64,000 nt of DNA from contig CAZCKU010000001.1 of the NCBI GenBank assembly GCA_964499365.1, forward strand, positions 1-64,000. Reading direction: 5' to 3'. Position numbers and translations under genes: made by a program. The notes beneath the pieces were generated by a model. It saw only the letters and a list, made by a program, of their open reading frames with translations. It did not search any database and was not told the origin of the DNA. Shown here one piece after another: positions 9,819 to 17,470 of this stretch (position 1 is its first letter; each line of letters starts with the position of its first letter). Source of the stretch: PALSA-1316 sp964499365 (GTDB taxonomy: Bacteria; Nitrospirota; Thermodesulfovibrionia; Thermodesulfovibrionales; UBA6898).

Positions 9819-10235
9819 TTACTGCTCTGTTGCGGCCTTTCTGGGTCTGCCCCGTTTCTTCACGGGAGGAATGCTGTCCCAGAAGGATGCCGCCGGAGCC
9901 TTTTTCCCTGTCAGGGTCTCGAACCACTGCGAGGAGGGTTTGTCCTGGGTCCGCTTATAGGCACTGAGGGCAGCATAGCGGACCTGATAACGGTAGAGCG
10001 ACGGTTTTTTGTAATGCGGGTAGAGTTCCTTGAAATTCGGCAGGGCCCTTAACCGTTCACCCCACGCCATGATCAGCTCTGTGGCCTGCTCGACCGGTAT
10101 CCCGGACTCCCGGCTGATGAGCCCGACGGTGTACGCGATGTTGTGGATGCCCTTTTCCGACTTCGGCAAAATATTCATCAGAATCTCGAGTGCGTCCTGT
10201 GCTGCCCTTGCCTCTTTTTTGGTTCTCTCTGCCAT
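9819..10235 (-). CDS. Hypothetical helical protein with AT-hook-like tail
   Basis: The 138-residue protein is mainly helical and ends in a basic segment, PPVKKRGRPRKAATEQ, whose RGRP core flanked by basic residues matches the AT-hook that binds the minor groove of AT-rich DNA. The middle (LISRESGIPVEQATELIMAW and LYRYQVRYAALSAYKR) loosely recalls the helical C-terminal domain of primases; this likeness is weak. GGAG precedes the ATG. It lies upstream of the UvrD-type helicase on the same strand with a 160-base gap. Function unknown; DNA binding is inferred only from the tail. Confidence 0.7.
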   Translation of the reverse strand: MAERTKKEARAAQDALEILMNILPKSEKGIHNIAYTVGLISRESGIPVEQATELIMAWGERLRALPNFKELYPHYKKPSLYRYQVRYAALSAYKRTQDKPSSQWFETLTGKKAPAASFWDSIPPVKKRGRPRKAATEQ

Positions 10236-10385
10236 ATATACTCCAGTTATGTAATAAAACTGCGATTATTATTGATAGCGGGTCTGTCTTTCTAAACTAT
10301 AACAAACCATGCAAATGTTTCAACCGGAAAGGTGATGGTTCGTTTGAATTACCAAGGTGTTCATAAATATGAAGACATTAAACGG

Positions 10386-10463
10386 AAAATCCCTCCTCAC
10401 CTCCCTTTGCCAAAGGGAGGTATCATGCCCCTCTTTGGCAAAGAGGGGTGAGGGGAGATTTTT
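10386..10463. repeat. Palindromic intergenic repeat (two nested hairpins)
   Basis: The stretch is a near-perfect inverted repeat. CTCCCTTTGCCAAAGGGAG (10401-10419) and CCCCTCTTTGGCAAAGAGGGG (about 10428-10447) each fold back. The outer arms also pair (AATCCCTCCTCAC with the complement of GTGAGGGGAGATT). This style of mobile palindrome is common between genes in many GC-rich genomes. It may also act as a terminator for the ferredoxin-type gene at 10506. The rest of 10236-10505 is AT-rich and holds no gene. Confidence 0.75.
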
Positions 10464-10505
10464 GAATGTGTCAGCATACATATAAACTTATTAATTAAGC
10501 CGGCT

Positions 10506-11339
10506 TTACCAAAGAGCAGATGCAGAGGGGTGTCCCGACCGTTCGGTCAGATGGATCGCCCCGACAGGGCAGGCACTGCGGCAGGCCCCGCAGCCAAAGC
10601 AATTTTTCGGAACAACTGCTGACCGTTGAAGCCGGTCAGAGTATTCGATCGCGCTGAACTGGCAACGGGGGATGCACTCCCGGCAGCCGGTGCATTGTTC
10701 GGCATCGATCGCAGCTATCTTTTCGGCCCTGAACATCGAGGGCATGCCGAGGCCGACGGTGCTCCTCATTGCCAGGCAGGACTTCAGGTCGCAGTTGCAG
10801 AGAGCTCCGATAAAGGGGGTCTGAAACGTCCAGATACTGTGGACCATTCCCTCCCTGCCCAGGTCACGTATGGCAGCAGAGGCCTGCTCGTGGTCAAGAT
10901 GGTCAAACCGGGCTATGTCCGGTGACCCGAAGTAGTCCGTATCGAGCTCCTGAAACCAGCCGGTTGTCCCAAAGCTTATGCCGAAACAAACACGTTTTTC
11001 CTCCCTGCCCGAGGCCCAGCGGCAGCCACAGGGGAGCCGCACCACCGTATTGCACAGGGTGAGAACCTTTTCGACATCCTCCAGAGGCAGCACCTGTCCG
11101 AAATGGACCGCCTTCATCTCTGACGTATACGCATCCCTGATCTTGTCAAGCAGCCGGGGGTTGCGCTGGTGCATCTTCTCCATCCTGCCAAGGGTGTTGT
11201 TGCCGCGGTCGACCATCTCGCGGTAAAAGTTTCTGATCATCGCGATGCGCTGCGGGTCATGCAAAAGGTCTTCTGAATAGTTTTTGACGTTCAGGTACCA
11301 TTCTTTGCCCTCGCCGTGCGTTGTGCAGAACTCACACAT
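10506..11339 (-). CDS. Cys-rich protein with C-terminal 2[4Fe-4S] ferredoxin domain
   Basis: The 277-residue protein opens with MCEFCTTHG and ends with two ferredoxin-type motifs: CTGCRECIPRCQF (about 221-233) and CFGCGACRSACPVG (about 249-262). Further Cys groups, CGCRW and CNCDLKSC, lie in the middle and could hold another cofactor. There is no signal peptide. The N-terminal 200 residues match no family I can name. GGGGAGG precedes the ATG. It probably acts as a cytoplasmic electron carrier or redox-enzyme subunit, but the partner is unknown and no operon neighbour helps. Confidence 0.78.
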   Translation of the reverse strand: MCEFCTTHGEGKEWYLNVKNYSEDLLHDPQRIAMIRNFYREMVDRGNNTLGRMEKMHQRNPRLLDKIRDAYTSEMKAVHFGQVLPLEDVEKVLTLCNTVVRLPCGCRWASGREEKRVCFGISFGTTGWFQELDTDYFGSPDIARFDHLDHEQASAAIRDLGREGMVHSIWTFQTPFIGALCNCDLKSCLAMRSTVGLGMPSMFRAEKIAAIDAEQCTGCRECIPRCQFSAIEYSDRLQRSAVVPKNCFGCGACRSACPVGAIHLTERSGHPSASALW

Positions 11340-11455
11340 CTATTTGCCTCCCCTATAGTCCGGAACCATGAATTATGATAGGGAAAAACAGCGCGAAATC
11401 GCAACCGCTTCCGCATCGGTGGCAAGCCATCCAGACGTCCTGATCTTCGTATATC

Positions 11456-11485
11456 TTGACAGGACATGCCCAAAGCTGTTAGGGT
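11456..11485 (+). promoter_or_regulatory. Possible promoter of the RhlE-type helicase gene
   Basis: TTGACA (11456-11461) is followed after 18 bases by TAGGGT (11480-11485), about 110 bases before the ATG. The -10 box is imperfect. Confidence 0.4.
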
Positions 11486-11544
11486 AACTTATCACAGAAC
11501 TGCTGTACCCGGAAACTAGTCGATGAATGCCACGTCTTTCTCAG

Positions 11545-11572
11545 CCCCGGAATACACCGGGGGTTTTTCCCC
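11545..11572 (+). promoter_or_regulatory. Terminator-like hairpin in the leader of the RhlE-type gene
   Basis: CCCCGG (11545-11550) pairs with CCGGGG (11557-11562), and G plus five T's follow, as in an intrinsic terminator. The G's at 11559-11563 can instead pair with CCCC at 11569-11572. That allows two exclusive folds inside the long leader. An attenuator is a hypothesis only. Confidence 0.4.
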
Positions 11573-11596
11573 GAACGCAGAAAAAAAGGAGTCTTA

Positions 11597-12874
11597 ATGG
11601 AATTCAGTAACTTCAATCTTCACCCCACCGTTGCAGCCGGAGTTGTGGCTGCAGGGTACAGTACACCCACGCCGATCCAGGAACAGGCGATTCCGCCGGT
11701 CCTGAAGGGGCGTGACGTCATGGGCCTAGCCCAGACAGGGACAGGCAAGACCGCCGCTTTCGTGCTGCCTATCCTTAACCGTTTGATGAGCGGCGACCGG
11801 AGGAAGGTCCGGGCATTGGTTATTGCCCCCACCCGGGAACTGGCGGAGCAGATCCATGAGTCAATCGGGAGTCTCGGCCATCAGACCCGTCTCAAGAGCG
11901 TTACCGTCTACGGCGGCGTCGGCGTCAGTCCGCAGATCGAAAAGCTGAGGCGCGGTGCCGAGATCGTCGTCGCCTGCCCCGGCAGGCTTCTCGACCATAT
12001 AGGCCAGGGGACTATCGACCTTTCCCAGCTTGAGGTGCTCGTCCTTGACGAGGCCGACCATATGTTTGACATGGGCTTTCTCCCTGATATAAAGAAGATC
12101 CTGAAGCATATCCCCCAGAAGCGTCAGACCCTCCTCTTTTCGGCCACCATGCCGAAGGAGATACGCCATCTGGCGAATGACGTCCTGAAGGATCCGGTTA
12201 CCCTCGATGTCGGTGCTACGCTGCCGGCGGTTACCGTGAGCCATGCACTCTATCCGGTGGCCCAGCACCTCAAGACACCTCTTCTCCTGGATCTGCTGCA
12301 CCGGACGGATACCGAGTCTGTCCTGATATTCACCCGCACAAAGCACCGCGCCAAGCGCCTGGGAGAGCAGTTGGCCAAGGCAGGCTACAAGACGGCCTCG
12401 CTGCAGGGGAACCTTTCACAGCAGAGGAGACAGGCTGCCATGAACGGGTTCAGGGACGGCACGTTCCAGATCCTTGTTGCGACCGATATTGCGGCGCGGG
12501 GTATCGACGTTACCCAGATTTCCCACGTCGTCAACTATGACATACCCAATACCACTGATGCCTATATACACCGGATCGGCAGAACAGGCCGCGCTGCGCG
12601 GAGCGGGGATGCCTATACCCTCGTTACCGGCGAGGACAACGATATGGTGCGCTCGATCGAAAGGGTCCTCGGCGGACCGATTGAACGCCGCACGATCGAA
12701 GGTTTTGATTACAAGGCAGCAGCTGCGCATAGGGATACCGAGTTCGCCCGTCCTCCCAGGCAGGCCGTGCCGGCCCGCAAACCCGGTGCTGCAAAGAATG
12801 CCGGAAGAAGGTGGGGGACAACCCAGAAGCCCAAGTCCTCAGGCTCCATAAAGACCTCGGGTACGCGCTGGTAA
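11597..12874 (+). CDS. rhlE: DEAD-box RNA helicase, RhlE-type
   Basis: The 425-residue protein has the full DEAD-box motif set: the Q motif near PTPIQEQAIP, AQTGTGKT (45-52), PTRELAEQ, DEADHMFDMG, SATMP, ATDIAARGIDV and HRIGRTGRA. It ends in a basic, disordered tail of about 60 residues (rich in K, R, G, S) that typically helps bind RNA. These enzymes remodel RNA, for instance during ribosome assembly or cold growth. AAAGGAG sits before the ATG. RhlE, CsdA and DbpA are hard to separate by eye; RhlE is the best guess. Confidence 0.9.
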   Translation: MEFSNFNLHPTVAAGVVAAGYSTPTPIQEQAIPPVLKGRDVMGLAQTGTGKTAAFVLPILNRLMSGDRRKVRALVIAPTRELAEQIHESIGSLGHQTRLKSVTVYGGVGVSPQIEKLRRGAEIVVACPGRLLDHIGQGTIDLSQLEVLVLDEADHMFDMGFLPDIKKILKHIPQKRQTLLFSATMPKEIRHLANDVLKDPVTLDVGATLPAVTVSHALYPVAQHLKTPLLLDLLHRTDTESVLIFTRTKHRAKRLGEQLAKAGYKTASLQGNLSQQRRQAAMNGFRDGTFQILVATDIAARGIDVTQISHVVNYDIPNTTDAYIHRIGRTGRAARSGDAYTLVTGEDNDMVRSIERVLGGPIERRTIEGFDYKAAAAHRDTEFARPPRQAVPARKPGAAKNAGRRWGTTQKPKSSGSIKTSGTRW

Positions 12875-12910
12875 GCAGATCCCGGAAATAAAAGCTGCTT
12901 TTTTCAGGGA

Positions 12911-12958
12911 AGCGGGCTGATCACCGTGCGAATCCGGGTGGTCAGCCCGCTTTCTGTT
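12911..12958 (+). terminator. Hairpin terminator downstream of the RhlE-type gene
   Basis: GCGGGCTGATCAC (from 12912) pairs with GTGGTCAGCCCGC (to 12950) through a 13-bp stem with one G-U pair, followed by TTTCTGTTT. The 3' arm overlaps the last codons of the convergent phosphoglycerate kinase gene. Confidence 0.65.
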
Positions 12959-14246
12959 TCATGAGGGCCTCGACCGGCCTGAGGCCGTAAGGGCTTCCCT
13001 CCTCAATGGCGGTGAGGACCGTGCCGCCGCCGGTGAAGAAGTAATAATTCGCATTGTCCATCACCGAGAGGTAGAGACCGGGGCAGAGGTCCTTGAACTC
13101 CTGGAGCGTGTCGCCGCCCCCATACATTTTCATGGCGTCCCTGTTGCTGTCGATCGTGTTGTCAAGCGCCTGGGAGCCTGCGGTGAAGTGGGGGGTGTAC
13201 CCCATGACCGCGTTGACGAATATGGTCTTCGCCGTCCCTATTGTCTCGGCAACAGCAGGGTCGTCGAATGAACGGGGATCGATATCGAGGATATAGCCAT
13301 AGGCCTTGCCGGGGCTGAAGTCCCTGACCGATATGGTCCTGTATCTTCCTTCGAGCCTGCCTTCCATCACGTCAGATTCAACGATATAGGGGAGTTCGAC
13401 GATCTTTTTCTGTGTCCTGTCTTTTTCGACGAGGTCCTGCGCGAGCCTGATATCCTCTTCCGAGATACCCTTGATCCTGATGTCATACTTCGCGCAGAGG
13501 AAGGTGTTGTAGATGACCCCGCCGAGGATCAGCCGGTCGACCTTTTCATAGATGGCATAGAGAGGTTTGATCTTGGTGTCGTACTTTGAGCCGGCAACCG
13601 CAGCGACGAACGGCCGTACAGGGTTGATGACCCTGCTGAGATTAAGGATCTCCTGCTGCATCAGGAATCCTGCGTAGGAAGGCAGAAAGCTCGTAATGTC
13701 ACAGGTTGAGGCGTGGGGCTGCCACGATCCAAAGGCGTCGTTGACATAGATATCGGCAAGCCCGGCAAGCTGAAGGGCGAACTGTTTGCTCAACTCCCCG
13801 CCGGCCTCCTCGCCCTGGAACCAGCGCGTGTTGGGGAGATATATCCCCCCGATCTTCCGATCCCTGAGGTCCCTGATGGCATGGTTTATCGACGTGTCGA
13901 TACCGAGGATGCCCCTGTCCGGATCAGGTGTGAAGGAGGGGACATGAAACCTGGCATGCAGTTTCTGCTCGAGATAGGTGACGATAGCTTCGACCGACTC
14001 ATCGGGCCGGCACTGTATCCTGCCGCTTTTTTTGTCCTTTGGCCTGCCCACGTGGGTCATGAGTACCGGCCTGCCGCCGCGCTCGACGATGTTGAAGAGC
14101 GTTCCTATGGTGCGGTCTATCCTGAAGGGGTCCCGTATCTCCCCTGCCTTGACAACATTGTGGTCGAACCTGACAAGGACGATCTTGTTGTTGAGGTCCG
14201 CGTCCTGAATGAGCGGCAGTTTGTCGTGCAGCTGATTGCCTTCCAT
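12942..14246 (-). CDS. Divergent phosphoglycerate kinase family protein
   Basis: The 434-residue protein shows the phosphoglycerate kinase plan: RFDHNV near the start (usual R-x-D-x-N-V-P), THVGRPKDKK (usual HLGRPKG), VNDAFGSWQPHAS, a lysine loop GSKYDTKIKPL, GGGDT, and a C-terminal FTGGGTVLTAIE. Phosphoglycerate kinase transfers phosphate between 1,3-bisphosphoglycerate and ADP. Several loops differ from the housekeeping enzyme and the length is above the usual 390-400. It may be a paralogue or a lineage-specific form. GGAGG sits before the ATG at 14246; another ATG lies at 14258. Confidence 0.82.
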   Translation of the reverse strand: MEGNQLHDKLPLIQDADLNNKIVLVRFDHNVVKAGEIRDPFRIDRTIGTLFNIVERGGRPVLMTHVGRPKDKKSGRIQCRPDESVEAIVTYLEQKLHARFHVPSFTPDPDRGILGIDTSINHAIRDLRDRKIGGIYLPNTRWFQGEEAGGELSKQFALQLAGLADIYVNDAFGSWQPHASTCDITSFLPSYAGFLMQQEILNLSRVINPVRPFVAAVAGSKYDTKIKPLYAIYEKVDRLILGGVIYNTFLCAKYDIRIKGISEEDIRLAQDLVEKDRTQKKIVELPYIVESDVMEGRLEGRYRTISVRDFSPGKAYGYILDIDPRSFDDPAVAETIGTAKTIFVNAVMGYTPHFTAGSQALDNTIDSNRDAMKMYGGGDTLQEFKDLCPGLYLSVMDNANYYFFTGGGTVLTAIEEGSPYGLRPVEALMKQKAG

Positions 14247-14457
14247 CGCATCCTCCATTGCTCTTCCGTGATTGTGTGAAGCCGTGCTGTCATTGTACCC
14301 CATCTTACGGTGTTCTGCCAGCCCCGCTGCGGGGCCATTGTCGGTCCCTGAATCGGCCCCTGCATCGGACTGGTGCGGGCCCGGGGACGGGAGGTGAGGG
14401 GGTGCGGCTGCGGCATAACTATTAAAAATTATTATGGAGATATTAGTCTTGCATATG

Positions 14458-14485
14458 TTACATTTATCCAGCTATCGGTTACAAT
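14458..14485 (+). promoter_or_regulatory. Promoter of the flavoprotein-metV-metF operon
   Basis: TTACAT (14458-14463) and TACAAT (14480-14485) are 16 bases apart, in an AT-rich pocket about 75 bases before the first gene. Confidence 0.5.
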
Positions 14486-14562
14486 AGATTCTTCAATCTG
14501 ATGCGGGAAACGGATACGAAATCGCATGAGCGATGAGATACCCTATACACGAGGAGCGATCA

Positions 14563-16671
14563 ATGTCAGCAGGATCAGCAACAGAGAATAAGGGAACCCA
14601 TTCCCAGCGGGCGGCAGCGCTGAAGGAGACGAGACCCTACTCGCCGTGCCGGGCGGCCTGCCCTGTCAATACGGACGTGCAGGCCTATGTGGGATATACG
14701 GCCCAGGGACGCTACAGTGAGGCCTTTGAGGTCATCAGGTCAGTGAACCCGATTGCCTCGGTCTGCTCGATGATCTGCCACCACCCCTGTGAGCAGGCCT
14801 GCAGGCGCTGTGCGGTGGATGAACCACTGGCCGTCCGCCCCCTGAAGAGGTTTGTCCTGGAAAAGGCAACGGCTTACCGCAGGAACAAACGCAAACTTAT
14901 CCAGAAGACGAAAAACAAGAGGATCGCCATAATTGGCTCGGGTCCTTCCGGGCTCACGGCGGCCAATGACCTGGCAGACCTCGGCTACCAGATAACGATC
15001 TACGAGCGCCATCCGGTTCTTGGCGGCATGCTTGCCTCCGCGATCCCGCCCTACCGGCTCCCGAGGGAGACCCTGAAAGAAGATATCGATGATGTTGTCG
15101 CCAAAGGGGTCGAGGTCAGGACGAACTGCGAGATCGGCAGGGACATAGGCATCAGGGACATTATTGCCGGACACGATGCGGTGCTGCTGGCCCTAGGCTT
15201 GTCCCAGAGCCGTTCGCTGAACATTCCCGGTGTCGAGGGACCAGGCGTACTGCTCGCCATCCCGTTCCTTGAGGACGTGGCCTTCGACCGCAGACCCGAC
15301 CTGGGAAAGAAGGTCCTGGTCATCGGCGGCGGCAACGTCGCCATGGACGTTGCCCGGTCTGCCAGAAGGCTCGGGGTCGCCGATGTCGAGATGGTCTGCC
15401 TTGAGAGCGCCGAGGAGATGCCTGCGTGGAAGTGGGAGGTAGATGAGGCGGTTGAAGAGGGTATCACCATTTCTCACCGGTGGGGGCCGAAGGCTGTCAG
15501 TCGTGAGGGCGATAAGGTCAAAGGGCTGGAGGTCGTCAGGGTGACGCAGGTCTTTGACGCAAATGGCCGCTTCAGCCCGACCTTCAATAATGACGAAACA
15601 AAACGTATAGAGGCCGATACGATCATTATCACGATCGGCCAGATGGCGAATGTCTCTTTCCTCAGGGACAGCCCGATACAGGTTGACGACCGCGGCCGCG
15701 TGGTCTGGGACCCCAAGACCCAGATGAGCAGTGCCAGAGGGGTCTTCGTCTCAGGAGAGGTTGTGACCGGTCCCGGCTCTGCCATTGCAGCAGCAGCGAG
15801 CGGCCACCGGTCTGCCATGGCGATCCACCTGTATCTTCAGGGGGAGCAGATAGAGGGTCATCTTCCGTCCTATGACAAAGAGAAGATCGAACAGCTCCCT
15901 GCAGCGGTTATCGAAAAGATCAACCGGGAGCCGCGGATGCAGCTGAAACATCTGCCACCCGAGACCCGCTGCAACTCCTTTGCCTCCTTTGAATTCAGTT
16001 ACGACGAGGAGACTGCGCTGAAAGAGGCCGGCCGGTGCCGCGGATGCGGAGGCGGTGCTGTGGTGGACACCAATAAGTGCATGGCCTGTCTCACCTGCCA
16101 GAGGGTCTGCCCCTACGGGGCCCCGGTTGTGACCTCGGTCTCCGAGATCCGACCCGAATTCTGCCAGGCCTGCGGCCTCTGCGCCCCGGAATGTCCGGCA
16201 CAGGCGATCAGCATGGTGGCCTATGATGTCAGGGAGATCCGGGATACCATGCCAGCGATCATAGGGGCTGTTGATCCGAAGCGCCAGGCGCCGGTAATCG
16301 CTGCCTTCCTCTGTTCTCATCATGCCGGTGTTCTGGGTTTCCAGCTGCCGGAGAATATACGCCGGATCGCCGTGCATTGCACGAGCCGGGTGGATGTCAA
16401 CGATCTTCTGAAGGCACTTGAATGCGGAGCCGACGGGGTGGCGGTGGTGCGGTGTTCTGGCGAGTCCTGCAAATATAAGGGTGTCGGATTCAGGGTGCAT
16501 GCCCGGGTGGAGAGGGCCAGGCAGCTCGCCGGGCTGCTCGGTATCGAACCCGGACGCCTTGAGATCCTTACGGTTGATGCCGGAGAGGGTGCGTCGTATG
16601 CGTCTGTCTGCAATGACTTCTCGGGCAGGGTCCGGGAGATGGGGTTCAGGGGCGTGAACGTTCGCGAGTAA
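14563..16671 (+). CDS. GltD-like FAD/NAD(P)-oxidoreductase fused to ferredoxin and MvhD domains
   Basis: This 702-residue redox protein has four parts. An N-terminal Fe-S domain of glutamate-synthase small-subunit type carries CRAACPVN and CSMICHHPCEQACRR. A two-Rossmann flavoprotein core follows, with FAD motif GSGPSGLTAANDLA and NAD(P)H motif GGGNVAMDVARSARRLG. Then come two 4Fe-4S motifs (CMACLTCQRVCPYG; CQACGLCAPECPAQA). The C-terminal domain is MvhD-like, with CSHHAG, HCTSRVD and CSGESCKYK. MvhD normally hands electrons between a hydrogenase or flavoprotein and HdrA. Since metV and metF follow, it likely feeds or drains electrons of methylene-tetrahydrofolate reductase. The ATG at 14563 has GAGGAG upstream. 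Confidence 0.88.
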   Translation: MSAGSATENKGTHSQRAAALKETRPYSPCRAACPVNTDVQAYVGYTAQGRYSEAFEVIRSVNPIASVCSMICHHPCEQACRRCAVDEPLAVRPLKRFVLEKATAYRRNKRKLIQKTKNKRIAIIGSGPSGLTAANDLADLGYQITIYERHPVLGGMLASAIPPYRLPRETLKEDIDDVVAKGVEVRTNCEIGRDIGIRDIIAGHDAVLLALGLSQSRSLNIPGVEGPGVLLAIPFLEDVAFDRRPDLGKKVLVIGGGNVAMDVARSARRLGVADVEMVCLESAEEMPAWKWEVDEAVEEGITISHRWGPKAVSREGDKVKGLEVVRVTQVFDANGRFSPTFNNDETKRIEADTIIITIGQMANVSFLRDSPIQVDDRGRVVWDPKTQMSSARGVFVSGEVVTGPGSAIAAAASGHRSAMAIHLYLQGEQIEGHLPSYDKEKIEQLPAAVIEKINREPRMQLKHLPPETRCNSFASFEFSYDEETALKEAGRCRGCGGGAVVDTNKCMACLTCQRVCPYGAPVVTSVSEIRPEFCQACGLCAPECPAQAISMVAYDVREIRDTMPAIIGAVDPKRQAPVIAAFLCSHHAGVLGFQLPENIRRIAVHCTSRVDVNDLLKALECGADGVAVVRCSGESCKYKGVGFRVHARVERARQLAGLLGIEPGRLEILTVDAGEGASYASVCNDFSGRVREMGFRGVNVRE

Positions 16672-16679
16672 GGCTTCCT

Positions 16680-16712
16680 AGAGGACATTCCCTGCAAGCG
16701 GGAATGTCCTCT
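16680..16712 (+). promoter_or_regulatory. Perfect 13-bp hairpin between the flavoprotein gene and metV
   Basis: AGAGGACATTCCC (16680-16692) pairs perfectly with GGGAATGTCCTCT (16700-16712) around a 7-base loop. No T run follows, so it is probably not an intrinsic terminator. It may stabilise or split the operon mRNA. Confidence 0.55.
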
Positions 16713-16753
16713 GGGGGAAATATACAAGAAACCGATACAAAGGAGCATTGACT

Positions 16754-17470
16754 ATGATCATTGGATCACAAAAACCTATCGATGAAATCTGGGGTATGGT
16801 CAAGGACTTTAAGAAAGTCCTGGTCTTCGGCTGCAATACCTGTGTTGCCATCTGTCATGCAGGCGGCGAGAAGGAGGCCGAAACCATCGCAACGCTTATA
16901 CGGATGCGGGCATCCCAGGAGGGCAGTCCGATGGAGGTAGCCTTTACCTCGGTGATGCGCCACTGCGAGCCGGAGTATTTCGTTCCGGTGATGGATGAGC
17001 TGAAGAAGTATGACCTCATCCTCTCGACCGCCTGCGGTGTCGGGGTCAATTTCCTCTCCGACAGGACAGGGAGCATCCCGGTCTACCCCGGGATAAACAC
17101 CTCTTTTTACGGGGCGGTAGAGTCGCCCGGCAATTTTGTCGAACTCTGCGCAGGCTGCGGCAACTGCATCCTGCACCTGACCGGGGGTATCTGTCCCATC
17201 GCCCGCTGCTCCAAGACGCTCATGAACGGGCCCTGCGGAGGTACGAACAAGGGCAAGTGTGAGGTCAGCATGGATATCGACTGCGCATGGTTCCTTATCG
17301 TGGAGCGGATGAAGAAGCTCGGGACGCTTGAAAAACTTGCAGAGATACAGCCCGCCCGTAACTGGTCGACCTCGAGGGACGGCGGACCGCGCCGTGTCTC
17401 TCTCGAACATATCCGGGCCTTTGAGGAGCAGGAAGAGAAGAAGTCTGAGACAGCGGGAGGTAAAAAATAA
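16754..17470 (+). CDS. metV: MetV, zinc/Fe-S partner of methylene-tetrahydrofolate reductase
   Basis: The 238-residue protein matches MetV, the small subunit that joins MetF in acetogens and related anaerobes. It has an N-terminal Cys pair (FGCNTCVAICHAGG) and the family signature CAGCGNCILHLTGGICP followed by CSKTLMNGPCGG. The Cys residues bind metal or a cluster and link MetF to its electron partner. Start choice: ATG 16754 has AGGAG eight bases upstream, while the in-frame TTG at 16748 lies too close to it. Its stop overlaps the metF start by one base (TAATG), pointing to translational coupling. Confidence 0.88.
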   Translation: MIIGSQKPIDEIWGMVKDFKKVLVFGCNTCVAICHAGGEKEAETIATLIRMRASQEGSPMEVAFTSVMRHCEPEYFVPVMDELKKYDLILSTACGVGVNFLSDRTGSIPVYPGINTSFYGAVESPGNFVELCAGCGNCILHLTGGICPIARCSKTLMNGPCGGTNKGKCEVSMDIDCAWFLIVERMKKLGTLEKLAEIQPARNWSTSRDGGPRRVSLEHIRAFEEQEEKKSETAGGKK

